A stretch of DNA of 64,000 nt. Origin: a candidate division WOR-3 bacterium (GTDB lineage Bacteria; Hydrothermota; Tepidihabitantia; Tepidihabitantales; CAIPLT01). The translations under genes and the position numbers were made by a program. The stretch is from the NCBI GenBank assembly GCA_039801505.1, contig JBDRUV010000001.1, positions 395,361 through 459,360 of the forward strand, read 5' to 3'. This document shows positions 50,874 to 61,500 of the stretch, piece after piece (positions within the stretch are counted from its first letter, which is position 1; each line of letters opens with the position of its first letter). The notes beneath the pieces are model-generated. The model had not been told where the DNA came from. It was given only the letters and a program-made list of their open reading frames with translations, and ran no database searches.

Positions 50874-52621
50874 CCGACCACATCAAAAAACCAGTAACCA
50901 ACGGAATTGTTCCGTCTCAAATTTCTTCATTATCGGACATGGAAATTTCTAATAAGCTTTACAAAGCAATAAGTCAAAATGATAAAGATCTTTTAGAATA
51001 CGCTAAAAATTACCAGAACAATTTGTGCGATTATTCTCGAATATCTTTTTCAAAATCTTATTGGAGTTGTCCGCTATTTTATAGAGATGACGTTTTGGTA
51101 CGATATCATGTGCACGAGTTTAACAGCATAGGTTCATTTCAAAAACACTTAGAAATTTTGCGAGCCGAAGCTGAAGCGGTTTTGATTCATCATAAATTAG
51201 GTTTTTGTAAACTTACGGATACTGAAAAAGAATATTACACAAGACGAGCCTTGGGAATACTACCCAGCACTACCGCAGAACAATTGCGTGAGATTGTGTC
51301 ATACAAAGCACTTAAAAAATATCGCGAATTAAAAGAACTTCTAGCAGATATTCAAGAATTACAGAATTTGGGACAGCATATTAGTAAAAATTACGGAGAT
51401 CATTTAGCGCTTGTGTTCTTTCTTTTAGTACATGGTAGTGCTAATACTTTAAAAGAATTCAGCTACTACGGTGAAAAACTTGATTTAATTTTTAAACAAT
51501 TAGTTTCTTGTCCGGAATTAGCAAGCTTTCTTGATCATCGAGCTTGTGATAATTCGTTTCATAGCAGGTATATTTTAATAACGACATTACGCGACATAAT
51601 AAATAAAAAACTGCCCCAGAGGATAAAGAACGACCAAATAATTTCTTTTACTACATTTCTAGAAAATTTTGACTTTACTTCCGCCAAAATAGAAGCAGCC
51701 GAATTTATATTCGCTGCTTTTGATAGTTTTGTTTTGTCTAAACTTGGTTTTAATACCGAATTTGTTTTTATTAATAATGATCTCCAAATCGAGATTATTT
51801 TACCGGAACGCTTATTATACTGGGATTCTATTAGCAATAAAGGTATTAATTATCAAAAACCAATTGTAAAATATCGCAATAATTATCAACTTATTATTGC
51901 ACTTGTTTTGGCAAGAACTGCCCAGTTCTATTTTCAATTCGGTCGCGACCTAAATTTAGCGGTAACTTATTACAAAAATGCCATTTCTCTATTTCCTTAT
52001 TATCCAGATTTTTATAAAGAACTTGCTCAACTTTATCTCAAAAATAATCAGTTCGGTTTAGCAATTGAGATAATAAAACGTAGCATAGAGATTTTTCCAA
52101 ATGACGCAAATTTTTATTATCTTTTAGGAGTAGCCAATTATATGAATAAAGAATATGAAGTAGCAATTGCTAACTTCCGCCGGGCAATTTCGTTACATCC
52201 GAATTATGTTGAAGCACTAAATGATTTAGCAATATGCTATAAAGAAATTAACAAATACGACCAAGCACTAATTGTGTATAACCAGTTACTTAAGATAAAC
52301 CCCAATTATTATCTAGCCTATTATGGTATTGCCAATGTTTACTATGCACTTAAAAACTATAATCAGGCCGTAACTTATTATCAACGGGCAATTTCGATAA
52401 ATCAGCAATTCGAAGAAGGTTTTTATAATTTAGCACAAGCTTATTATGAATTAGGAGATATTGAAATGAGTATTAAAACTTACAAAAGACTGCTTCAAAT
52501 TGCTCCGAAACACGCTCGGGCATGGTATAATTTAGGAGTGATTTACCGCAACAAAGGAATGAAAAGAGAAGCTGTTAATTGTCTAGAACGTGCCATCAAA
52601 CTTAATCCTAATCTTTTCTGA
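50870..52621 (+). CDS. TPR-repeat protein with unrecognised N-terminal region
   Basis: A 583-residue protein. The N-terminal part of about 330 residues is helical and charged, and I do not recognise it. From about 340 to the end there are about seven TPR units (for example A-V-T-Y-Y-K-N-A-I-S-L-F-P-Y-Y-P-D and A-I-A-N-F-R-R-A-I-S-L-H-P-N-Y). No signal peptide or transmembrane helix is visible. It shares four bases with accC, so its translation is coupled. Function unknown; the repeats suggest protein-protein contacts. Confidence 0.78.
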   Translation: MTDHIKKPVTNGIVPSQISSLSDMEISNKLYKAISQNDKDLLEYAKNYQNNLCDYSRISFSKSYWSCPLFYRDDVLVRYHVHEFNSIGSFQKHLEILRAEAEAVLIHHKLGFCKLTDTEKEYYTRRALGILPSTTAEQLREIVSYKALKKYRELKELLADIQELQNLGQHISKNYGDHLALVFFLLVHGSANTLKEFSYYGEKLDLIFKQLVSCPELASFLDHRACDNSFHSRYILITTLRDIINKKLPQRIKNDQIISFTTFLENFDFTSAKIEAAEFIFAAFDSFVLSKLGFNTEFVFINNDLQIEIILPERLLYWDSISNKGINYQKPIVKYRNNYQLIIALVLARTAQFYFQFGRDLNLAVTYYKNAISLFPYYPDFYKELAQLYLKNNQFGLAIEIIKRSIEIFPNDANFYYLLGVANYMNKEYEVAIANFRRAISLHPNYVEALNDLAICYKEINKYDQALIVYNQLLKINPNYYLAYYGIANVYYALKNYNQAVTYYQRAISINQQFEEGFYNLAQAYYELGDIEMSIKTYKRLLQIAPKHARAWYNLGVIYRNKGMKREAVNCLERAIKLNPNLF

Positions 52622-52687
52622 CGTCTCATTAAAAACCCATATGATCTCAAAATACAGGGTGAATCTTATTGAAAGCTTGAAAGAGTT

Positions 52688-53875
52688 ATGACTTATTTAA
52701 GCCTTAAAAAAATACTGTATTTACTTGTTATAATTTTTTTAAGTTTAACTTGTAGTAAAATTAAATCAAACCAACATAGAACAGGAACAAATGCTATTAA
52801 TATTTACACTAAAGATTTTTCGCCACAGTTAGGCGAGGCTGTTTTACCATTTTTTAGACGTTGTCAAATACCGGAAACATTGGCAATTAGAATAATCCGG
52901 TTGTTTAAAGAATTCGACTTTAATTTTACGCGAATTAAGCCTTCGGATGTATTAAGAGTTTTTGTTCGGAATGATAGTATAAAAACCATCGAATACCACC
53001 AAGATCCTACCAGAATATATTGCTTTGAAGTATTACCTAACGGCGGATTAAAAATTTCGATGCTATATCGTCCCGTTAACAAAAAACTGTGTATTGTTAA
53101 AGGGATTATTCATTCATCGCTGTACGAATCGATGTTAAATATAGGTGAAAATCCCTCATTAATTTTAAATTTTGCCGATATTTTAAGCTGGGAGATTGAT
53201 TTTTTTACGGAAACCCAGAACGGTGACTCATTTTTTGTTTTGGTGGAAAAAAAGTATTGCAACGAGCAATTTATTGGTTATGGGCAAATCTATGCGGTCA
53301 GGTACAAGGGGCAAATAGGAGATGTTGCGGGATTTTATTTTTGCGATAGTAATGGCTACAAAGATTTTTACAACCATACAGGTAAATCATTGCGTAAAGC
53401 GCTTTTAAAATCGCCTTTGCGTTATTCTTATATTAGTTCTTATTATTCTCGTTCACGATTTCATCCAATTTTAAAGGTAGTGCGTCCACACCGTGGAATA
53501 GACTATGTAGCACCAGAAGGAACTCCGGTATCAGCAATCGGAGATGGGATAATTAGTTTCGCTGGGTGGAAGGGCGGATACGGACGTCTGGTGGAAATAA
53601 AACATCCCCAGGGTTTTACTTCACGTTATGGACATTTACGCAGTTTTTCGAAGGGGATAAGAGCCGGGATGCATATAACTCAAGGTCAAGTAATTGGATA
53701 CGTGGGAAGTACTGGTCTTGCTACGGGCCCTCATTTACATTTTGAATTACTTCAAAATGGGAAATGGGTAAATCCATTAAAAGTTATAATTCCAAGAGCT
53801 GATCCAGTGAAAAGTCAATATTTTAATACTTTTGTCAAAGTGCGCGATAGTTTTCAAAAGTTATTGTATCATTAG
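52688..53875 (+). CDS. M23-family peptidase, putative lipoprotein
   Basis: A 395-residue exported protein. The N-terminus has a lipobox (L-S-L-T-C, Cys22). The middle domain (about 60-245) resembles the helper region of peptidoglycan hydrolases of the NlpD/YebA type. The catalytic LytM/M23 domain shows H-R-G-I-D (His268, Asp272) and H-L-H-F-E (His349 and His351), so all zinc ligands are present. It should cut peptidoglycan cross-links from the outer-membrane side. The GAAAGAG site before ATG 52688 serves as the ribosome-binding site. Confidence 0.88.
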   Translation: MTYLSLKKILYLLVIIFLSLTCSKIKSNQHRTGTNAINIYTKDFSPQLGEAVLPFFRRCQIPETLAIRIIRLFKEFDFNFTRIKPSDVLRVFVRNDSIKTIEYHQDPTRIYCFEVLPNGGLKISMLYRPVNKKLCIVKGIIHSSLYESMLNIGENPSLILNFADILSWEIDFFTETQNGDSFFVLVEKKYCNEQFIGYGQIYAVRYKGQIGDVAGFYFCDSNGYKDFYNHTGKSLRKALLKSPLRYSYISSYYSRSRFHPILKVVRPHRGIDYVAPEGTPVSAIGDGIISFAGWKGGYGRLVEIKHPQGFTSRYGHLRSFSKGIRAGMHITQGQVIGYVGSTGLATGPHLHFELLQNGKWVNPLKVIIPRADPVKSQYFNTFVKVRDSFQKLLYH

Positions 53876-54095
53876 TAAATAATAATTTGTTTTTTAGCTG
53901 CGGTTGACTTTCGTTCGTATAATGGGATTATTACTCTAAGTCAGGCGAATTTTGATGTTTGAGCTACATAGATAACGAGCGTTGGTTTCACAATTTTAAA
54001 GGATTTTCGCTATGAGTTTTGTTTTTATTATTTAAACCGAATAAATCCTACAATCAACCACCGGTACTACGAAAACGAGTGATAAGATCAAGTGC

Positions 54096-54124
54096 TTGAC
54101 CATGAATAAAATTCGTGATATTAT
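54096..54124 (+). promoter_or_regulatory. Promoter of the PorY/PorX-like operon
   Basis: TTGACC and TATTAT are 17 nt apart. The leader of about 15 nt before ATG 54146 shows no ribosome-binding site. The remaining part of the 270-nt gap 53876-54145 holds no recognised feature. Confidence 0.55.
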
Positions 54125-54145
54125 TTATTAATAAAACAATTCTTT

Positions 54146-55330
54146 ATGATACGACTTCAGTTTGGATCACGATTCTTACAATACTATTTTAGTGGTGGAA
54201 TTTTTATTTTAGCTATATTCGGATATTGCTACACAAGATATTTAGCCCAGCAAATCGAACGAGAAACTGAAGTTAGGAGCAAAATTTATGCTCAATTTAT
54301 GCGACAAGCAACTTTGCCATACGAAGATAATTCAGCCGAGCTCAATATAATATTCGAAGAAGTTATCAAAAAAATTGATTTTCCAGTGGTTATTACGGAT
54401 GCCGCGGGCAACTTAATTACTGCGATTAATATTGCTTCTAAAAATTTGCGGCCTGAACGTTTGTCTAAGATTATAAAACGTTTAGATAAGGAACATGACC
54501 CAATAGTTATAGCTATTACTGAAAATGACACGGTACGAATATTAAATACAATTCACTATGGAGTATCAAATGCGACTAAAATTTTACGCTATTATCATTT
54601 TGTTCAATTAGCATTTCTTGTTCTTTTTATTTTTATTGGTTTTTGGGCAATAATTATCTATCACAAACGCGAACAAGAATTAGTTTGGACGGCACTAGCT
54701 AAAGAAACAGCCCATCAATTGGCAACTCCGATTTCATCACTTGCAGGTTGGCTAGAAATGCTTCAAACTTTTGATCGATTAGGCGAGAAAAACGTTTATT
54801 TAAATGAAATGCGAAAAGATTTGGATCGAATGAAAGAAATTCTGGAACGTTTCAGTCGAATTGGAACGCCACCTGAGTTAAAAGAAAATTACGTAAAAGA
54901 AATTGTCGAAAAGACTGTTGAGTTTATTAGGCGACGGACATCGAAGCATATCAACTTTATACTTGAAATTAATTATAATCCATGTCTTAAAATTGACGAT
55001 GTGCTTTTTTCGTGGACTCTAGAAAACCTTATTAAGAATAGTATTGATGCTATTGGTTTGAATCGTGGAGAAATTAGGATAAAAGTTAATAAAACCCCTG
55101 ATGATCGTTTTTTGGAAATCGACGTTATCGATACCGGGGCAGGTGTTAATTCTAAAATTGCCAAGAAAATTTTTAAGCCCGGCGAAGGGACCAAAAAATT
55201 TGGATGGGGTGTTGGACTAACGCTAGCAAAACGAATTGTTGAAAATTATCATCGCGGTAAATTATTTCTTAAGTGTTCTCAACCAGGATATACAATGTTT
55301 ACAATTTTACTGCCCCTAAAAACTTGTTAA
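54146..55330 (+). CDS. Sensor histidine kinase, PorY-like
   Basis: A 394-residue membrane histidine kinase with two transmembrane helices (about 11-28 and 152-172) that bound a small extracytoplasmic domain. The phospho-acceptor His190 is in A-H-Q-L-A-T-P-I-S-S-L, and the HATPase domain has E-N-L-I-K-N-S-I-D-A-I (Asn298) and G-V-G-L-T-L-A-K-R-I-V-E. The variant H-Q-L-A-T-P box recalls the PorY group in Bacteroidetes. Its gene is followed 3 nt later by a receiver-PglZ regulator, as expected for a PorY/PorX-type pair. The PorY assignment rests on this neighbourhood. Confidence 0.8.
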   Translation: MIRLQFGSRFLQYYFSGGIFILAIFGYCYTRYLAQQIERETEVRSKIYAQFMRQATLPYEDNSAELNIIFEEVIKKIDFPVVITDAAGNLITAINIASKNLRPERLSKIIKRLDKEHDPIVIAITENDTVRILNTIHYGVSNATKILRYYHFVQLAFLVLFIFIGFWAIIIYHKREQELVWTALAKETAHQLATPISSLAGWLEMLQTFDRLGEKNVYLNEMRKDLDRMKEILERFSRIGTPPELKENYVKEIVEKTVEFIRRRTSKHINFILEINYNPCLKIDDVLFSWTLENLIKNSIDAIGLNRGEIRIKVNKTPDDRFLEIDVIDTGAGVNSKIAKKIFKPGEGTKKFGWGVGLTLAKRIVENYHRGKLFLKCSQPGYTMFTILLPLKTC

Positions 55331-55333
55331 ATT

Positions 55334-56857
55334 ATGAGAATTTTATGGATTGACGATGAAATTGAATTACTAAAACCTTACATTTACATATTATCTCAAA
55401 AAGGTTATGAAGTGACTACGGCTTCAAACGGTCCTGATGGTTTAGCGTTAGTTCAGAAGAGTAATTACGATATAGTATTTTTAGATGAAATGATGATAGG
55501 TATGGACGGTTTAGAAGTTTTGGAAAAACTTAAATTATATGATCCGAATATTGTTGTAATAATGATTACTAAAATTTCCGAAGAAGAACTAATGAATCGC
55601 GCTTTTAGTCAGCTGGCCGATGATTATATTATAAAACCATTTACTCCAAATCAAATTTTAGCTGCACTTAAACGCGTTCACGAAAAAAAGACATTAGCGT
55701 CAGAAAGAATAAAACGCGATTTTTTTCAATTAACCCTGAAACGACGAAACGTCAGGGATTTTAAAGATTGGATTAATTATTATTTGATGTTGGTAAGTTG
55801 GGGCGAAAATATAGACCAATTTGGTGATGAAACACTGAGAGAAAGTTTCATTGAAGAAAAACTAGAAAGTAATAAAGAATTTGCTCGTTATATAGAGAAC
55901 AACTATCCTATATGGTTAGCGAAAAACAACGGTCCAATTTTGTCCAACTTGTTTTTTACTAATTTTGTTTTGCCACATCTTAATGATCGGAAAGTATATT
56001 TGTTCGTATTTGATTCAATGAGTGTCGCACAATGGGTTGGATTGGTTCCAATTTTAAAAGAACATTATAACATTATTACTAATTATTATTATTCTATCTT
56101 GCCAACAGCAACACCGTATTCTCGAAACGCCATATTTTCTGGTATGTTGCCGTTGGAAATTTATCAGAAATATCCTCAATACTGGGTTTTTGAAGAAAGC
56201 GGCCAAAACAGATTCGAGGAAGATCTTTTAAAAATACAACTATCAAAATTGGGATTTTCTGACAAGGTTTTGTTTATAAAAACCAAACGCAGTGAAGATT
56301 TACTACCACTTAGTAACGTGTTATTGAATAATGATTATCATCTAATAATCGTTATCGTCAATTTTCTAGATTCATTAATTCACACAATTCGAGCGCAACG
56401 TACGCTTAATGAAATTGTCAATAATGAACAGACCTTAATTCATTTAACAAAAATTTGGTTTAAAAATTCTGAATTTTACCGATTATTAGAGAAGTTAAAA
56501 AGTAAAGAAAACTTAATTATTATATCATCAGATCACGGATTCATTAGGGTAAATCGTCCAACAATTATATGTGGAGGGCGTGAAATTTCTAGTAACCTGC
56601 GCTACAAATATGGTGGGGCACTACGGGTTGATGAAAAAACAGCAATTTTATTGGATCATCCTGGAGACTTCATGTTACCATCGGGACGAAAAGGGACAAA
56701 ATTTGCGATTGCAAAAATGGATTATTATTTTATTTATCCTACGAAACCCCAAGAATACGAGGAAACATATAAACATTCATATCAACACGGTGGTGTGTCT
56801 TTAGATGAGATGATTCTACCCGTTGCTTTTTTAACACCAAGAGCTTTCCATGAGTAA
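55334..56857 (+). CDS. porX: Receiver-PglZ response regulator, PorX-like
   Basis: A 507-residue two-part regulator. The CheY-like receiver (1 to about 120) has the acidic pair D7-D8, phosphorylation site Asp51 in V-F-L-D-E-M-M and a conserved Lys in Y-I-I-K-P-F. A helical linker leads to a PglZ domain of the alkaline phosphatase fold (about 215-500) with metal-binding candidates Asp227 (V-F-D-S-M-S), Thr258 or Thr260 (L-P-T-A-T-P-Y-S), Asp400-His401 (S-S-D-H-G-F) and His485. This is the PorX architecture; PorX regulates the type IX secretion system and has phosphodiesterase activity. There is no DNA-binding domain. It overlaps the BamA-like gene by 8 nt. Confidence 0.9.
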   Translation: MRILWIDDEIELLKPYIYILSQKGYEVTTASNGPDGLALVQKSNYDIVFLDEMMIGMDGLEVLEKLKLYDPNIVVIMITKISEEELMNRAFSQLADDYIIKPFTPNQILAALKRVHEKKTLASERIKRDFFQLTLKRRNVRDFKDWINYYLMLVSWGENIDQFGDETLRESFIEEKLESNKEFARYIENNYPIWLAKNNGPILSNLFFTNFVLPHLNDRKVYLFVFDSMSVAQWVGLVPILKEHYNIITNYYYSILPTATPYSRNAIFSGMLPLEIYQKYPQYWVFEESGQNRFEEDLLKIQLSKLGFSDKVLFIKTKRSEDLLPLSNVLLNNDYHLIIVIVNFLDSLIHTIRAQRTLNEIVNNEQTLIHLTKIWFKNSEFYRLLEKLKSKENLIIISSDHGFIRVNRPTIICGGREISSNLRYKYGGALRVDEKTAILLDHPGDFMLPSGRKGTKFAIAKMDYYFIYPTKPQEYEETYKHSYQHGGVSLDEMILPVAFLTPRAFHE

Positions 56858-58556
56858 TTTTATTTTAATATTAGTATTAATTGCCCATTTAATTTCTTCT
56901 GAATCTTTATTGATTAGAAGAATCCATTTCGAAGGCAATCAAGCCTTTTCAACAAGAATGTTGAAAAGACATTTTTTTGTCAAAGAGGGACATCCGTATT
57001 CCGAAAACGATTTAGATAACGACATTGTGAAGATTCGCAAATTATATAACGATCATGGATTTCAAAACTGCGACATTGTGACTACCATAAAAACAACTAA
57101 TAATGGCGTAGAGATATTTATTGTTATTAATGAAGGATCAAGGGCTAAAGTTGACACTATTATATTTGAAGGTATAAAAGCGTTGTCAGCCGCAAAAGCA
57201 CTAAAGCTTATTAACATAAAAAAGGGTGACTACCTGGTAATATCTGAAATTGAAAGGAGTCAGGAGAATCTTTTACGATGGTACAAAGATAATGGTTATG
57301 CTTTCGCATCGATTAATTATGACATTAAAAATCGTAATGGAAGTTTTCTGGTGTTATTTTCTGTTCGAGAAAGTGTGTGTGTCTATCTTAGACAAATAAT
57401 AATACGTGGTACTCGGGAAGTTTCAGATAATGCAATTTTAAAAATAATTGGCCTTAAAATTCATGAAAAATTTTCACTTAATCGTTTACTCCAAGCACGA
57501 CAAATGTTGTACAGCACAAAATTGTTCGAACGGGTTCAATTTTATTTACAAGGTACTGAATTTCCTGACAGTATAGATGTTCGTTTCGATGTGATAGAGC
57601 TGCCCAGTAGGTTAATCGGCGTTGGAGTAGGTTTTCAGACTTCTCCTACCGGTCTAATGTTATCTACACATTGGCAGCATTACAATTTTTTAAGAAAATG
57701 TCATAAGTTCTCGGTTGGTATTAATGTTATTCCGTATCTTACAAAGAATATTATAAGTGAAGGATATTTTGATTACAGAATTTCTTCTGTTTTCGGAGTA
57801 CCTATTAGCTTTTGCACCAATCCCAAGTGGACTTTTGAAAGGATTGATGGTGTTCGAAATAATTTGCTTAATACTGAATTCACAGTAATTAAGAGTTTTG
57901 GATCCGATCTGCAGTTGGGTACGGTACTTAAGTATTTTCGGGCTTGGTCTAATTGTCCCATAGACATTAATAGATATAAAAGTATTACAAATTCTCAGGT
58001 TGTATACTTACAATTTGATTCGAGGAATCGTATACTGAGCCCCGAACGAGGAGTATTTTTAAATGTAAATTTTGAATATGCAGGCGGAATTTTTAGAGGC
58101 GATAATGATTTTTATAAAATTCAAAACGAAATATCATTCTTTTATCCATTATCTGTGGTGATTACTGCTTGTCGAATAGTAAGTGGGATCGTTATACCTT
58201 ATGGAAAAACTCGCGGTATTTCTTATTACAATTTATTTTGGTTGGGAGGTAATAAAGGTCTTCGAGGGTATCCAGACAAGTATAGGAGCGGTAACACAAT
58301 GTTGAACTTAAATTTTGAACTTCGTAGTAATTTCAGAAAATTGTTAGATTTTGTGATATTTTGCGATTTTGGCAAACTTACCGACCAGGATAACATTTTC
58401 AATTTCAATTACTCATTTTTAAATTATTCAGCAGGCTTTGGTGTTAGAATAAATTCACCATTCGGACCGCTGCGGTGCGATTACGCTAAGCGCATGCATT
58501 CAGCACCCCAAAATGATTGGGGAAGAGTACATTTTGGTTTACTAAACTTCTTTTAA
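56850..58556 (+). CDS. BamA/TamA-family outer-membrane protein (Omp85)
   Basis: A 568-residue Omp85 protein with a signal peptide (1 to about 17). About three POTRA domains (about 20-245; I-R-R-I-H-F-E-G-N-Q-A-F-S opens the first) precede a 16-stranded barrel. The barrel includes the loop G-G-N-K-G-L-R-G-Y and the terminal F-G-P-L-R-C-D-Y-A segment, ending in a Phe. It inserts beta-barrel proteins or partners TamB. With three POTRAs and a tamB-like neighbour it fits TamA better than BamA, but the two cannot be separated here. It overlaps the porX-like gene, suggesting co-regulation. Confidence 0.88.
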   Translation: MSNFILILVLIAHLISSESLLIRRIHFEGNQAFSTRMLKRHFFVKEGHPYSENDLDNDIVKIRKLYNDHGFQNCDIVTTIKTTNNGVEIFIVINEGSRAKVDTIIFEGIKALSAAKALKLINIKKGDYLVISEIERSQENLLRWYKDNGYAFASINYDIKNRNGSFLVLFSVRESVCVYLRQIIIRGTREVSDNAILKIIGLKIHEKFSLNRLLQARQMLYSTKLFERVQFYLQGTEFPDSIDVRFDVIELPSRLIGVGVGFQTSPTGLMLSTHWQHYNFLRKCHKFSVGINVIPYLTKNIISEGYFDYRISSVFGVPISFCTNPKWTFERIDGVRNNLLNTEFTVIKSFGSDLQLGTVLKYFRAWSNCPIDINRYKSITNSQVVYLQFDSRNRILSPERGVFLNVNFEYAGGIFRGDNDFYKIQNEISFFYPLSVVITACRIVSGIVIPYGKTRGISYYNLFWLGGNKGLRGYPDKYRSGNTMLNLNFELRSNFRKLLDFVIFCDFGKLTDQDNIFNFNYSFLNYSAGFGVRINSPFGPLRCDYAKRMHSAPQNDWGRVHFGLLNFF

Positions 58557-58567
58557 ATTTAATTAAT

Positions 58568-61500
58568 ATGCTTTTTATGCGAAAAACTATAATTAATGTA
58601 ATAGTAGTTATTATTATAATTACTTTTATAATTACTTTAATTCTTCGGGGAGTTCTTATATATAACAATGATATCAAAAGATTTACTTATAAAAAGATTC
58701 AAGAAATATTAATTAAGTCATTTGGTATTCAAGTCCAATCTGAAAAGTATGAAGGGAATATAATAAAAAATATTAAATTATATGATGTTTCATTATTACT
58801 AAAATCTGGAGATGAGGTTTTTGTCGAAAAACTCGAATGTAATCATAATTTGTTTTTGAGTTTTTTAAAAAGGAAAATTTTTATAGAACAACTATTACTA
58901 ATTAATCCACGGATTTCATTAGCTGGTATTTCGAGTAGCGGAGTCACAAATAAAAATGGAAAGAAATTACCAAATCTCGAAATTAAAAAATTGATTATAA
59001 GTAATGGACGAATTATAAAATCAAAATCTATTCTAATTGATTCTATATTTCTTCAATGTAACGTCGAGAGTGACCCGAAAGATGCGAGTTTGTTTTTAAA
59101 AAAAGGTGATATTAAAATTTTTCAACGATTTCGTTGGTATTATTTAAATGCCATAACAGGGAAAGTAGAAATTAATAATGAAGTAATAAAATTGCAAAAT
59201 TTTTCTTTTACAATTTCGCACGATAATAACTTCAAGTTAGATGTAGTTTTTTACCATCAATCCCAAACAATTGAGGTTAATTTTTACCAAGGAACGATTG
59301 ACGTCTCAAATCTTTCAGGCAATTATTCTGGTAAATTTAATATATCAGGGTATATCAAGCTAAATTGGAACGAGTCTGGCTCTTCATTTAGCATTAGATC
59401 AGCTACAATAGACTTTAATACCAATAATTTTAAGATTGGGACCGACTATTCATTAAATTTTAAAGGAATTTTAAATTGTACAGGTAACGCAATAGCAGTA
59501 AACATACAGGGTTTTAATAATGAAGGACGGGAGATACTGGATACTAAGATAAATCTCCAAATTGACTGGGGCGCATTAAAATACAAAGGAGAACTATTAC
59601 TGGACAGATTTATTTTATACCCAGAAGCTCCGAATGAATTTTGGGATGGTTTTATAAAGGTTGATGGAGATCACTTAGATTTTCTAAATTGCACTGTTAA
59701 TTTACATAATACCAATGGTGAATCAATTACTGCTAATATAAAGATATCCAAAAAATTCACAGTAAAATCATATGAAATAACGACCGATAATCTTGCATAT
59801 AGAGTACCGGTTGGAGAACTAAAAATGTCTGCCATGCTAATTTTAGATAATAAAATTAAATCTGTTAACACTAGAATTGTTCTTGTAAATTTTGATTTAA
59901 CGTACCCTTCGCTTCCAAGAAGATTATTTTTAGCTTTTTATAATCCGTCCCCACAACAAACAGTTAGTGGGTATTTAACAGGAATTTTTGAACTTCAATA
60001 TCGTGATAAAACCTTAATATCTCGAGGCAATTTGGCAGGTCACGACGTAAAAATATCTGGTTTACAAATTAACCGGGGAATTTTGCAATATACTATAAAT
60101 ACTGGTACGAACAGAGTTATGTTAGATTTGATGATTGATCAAATAAATTCATCGTATATCCCAGAAATTCAAAATGTGGAACTATCCATAAAAAATAATT
60201 TTGTGACATTTAGAATCGGAAATGTCATAAACAACCAGGTTTGTTGTAAAGGAGTATTAAATTTAATAAACAGCAAAATATTTTTAGGAATAGATTCCCT
60301 ATTTATCAGCGGTTATAAATACTCAATCCAAAATACCGAAAGTTTTTATTTAGGAATAACAGATTCGATAATTTTTCTGAAAAATGTATCGTTGGCGTTT
60401 AATAAAGGAATGCTACGATTAGAGCTCATTAAGCTCCCCAATCAATCCCTAGCTATTGATTTTTCAGGATGTCAAATTGCGCTAGAAAATATTTGTGAAT
60501 TGCTACAAAGTCCATTTAATATCAAAGGTAATCTTGATTTTACTTTTCAGAGTGGTGTTTTTTTAAAATCGCATGATAGTTTAGTTTCGCGATGTAATTT
60601 ACGTGTTCAGGATATTCAGTTTCCATTTAGGCTTTTAAATAACTTACCAACAACTAGTGGGGACTCTTTAGTTAACATTAAAAATTTCATTTGTAACATT
60701 GGCTTGTTTGAAAATAAGTTAATAATCGACGCGTTACGCTTAGTTTATCGAGAAGATACTTCTCAATTAGTTGGCCATATAATCGTGCCTACCCCAAACA
60801 CTTATAGATCTTTGTTAAATTATTCTTGGATAAAAAATATTCCTGAAATGCCATTAGCGCTTGACGTACAATTTTCTGACCCTGGATCCTGGATATTTTT
60901 CTTTTTAAAAAACATTGTTGATTTAAAAGATGCTTATATATCAGGTGGTGGGCGAATTACCGGAACTCTTAATTCTCCACAATTTTATGGGTCGGTTTTT
61001 GTTAATGAAGGGATAGGGGAGATTGTGCCTACTCATACTTCATGTTCTAATATTACTGCTCAATTAGAATTCTATGATAAGTTTATAAACATCAAAAATA
61101 TTAGTGCCGATGCAGGCGTAACTAAAGAGATCAAGAACAATGTTAAGGCCTCCGGTAGTGTCAAGCTTATAAACTTTACTAGTGTTGACACCTTCTTTCT
61201 TTTAATTAATTTTCGTAATACCCCAGTTCGATTACATAAAGAAATGTTTGCAGTAGTCAGCGGATCGATAAATGTATCATCAAAAAGTAAATTCCCCAAG
61301 ACCCTATCTGGAGCTTATTCAGCTATAGCTCCATTGACATTAATGATTACGGGCGATGTTACAATTACAGAAGCACTAATAACTACAGAGTTCGGTAAAG
61401 CCGGTGAACTTACTAGCTTTTCTAAACCTGATATCATTGTAAATCTTAAAATAATCGGCGAAAGAGACATTTGGTTACGAAATAGTCTTACAGATTGTGA

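Noticed and set aside
54014..54037. Seven-codon frame after AAAGGA as a leader peptide
   Set aside because: It is too short to judge, has no regulatory codons, and no attenuator hairpin follows.
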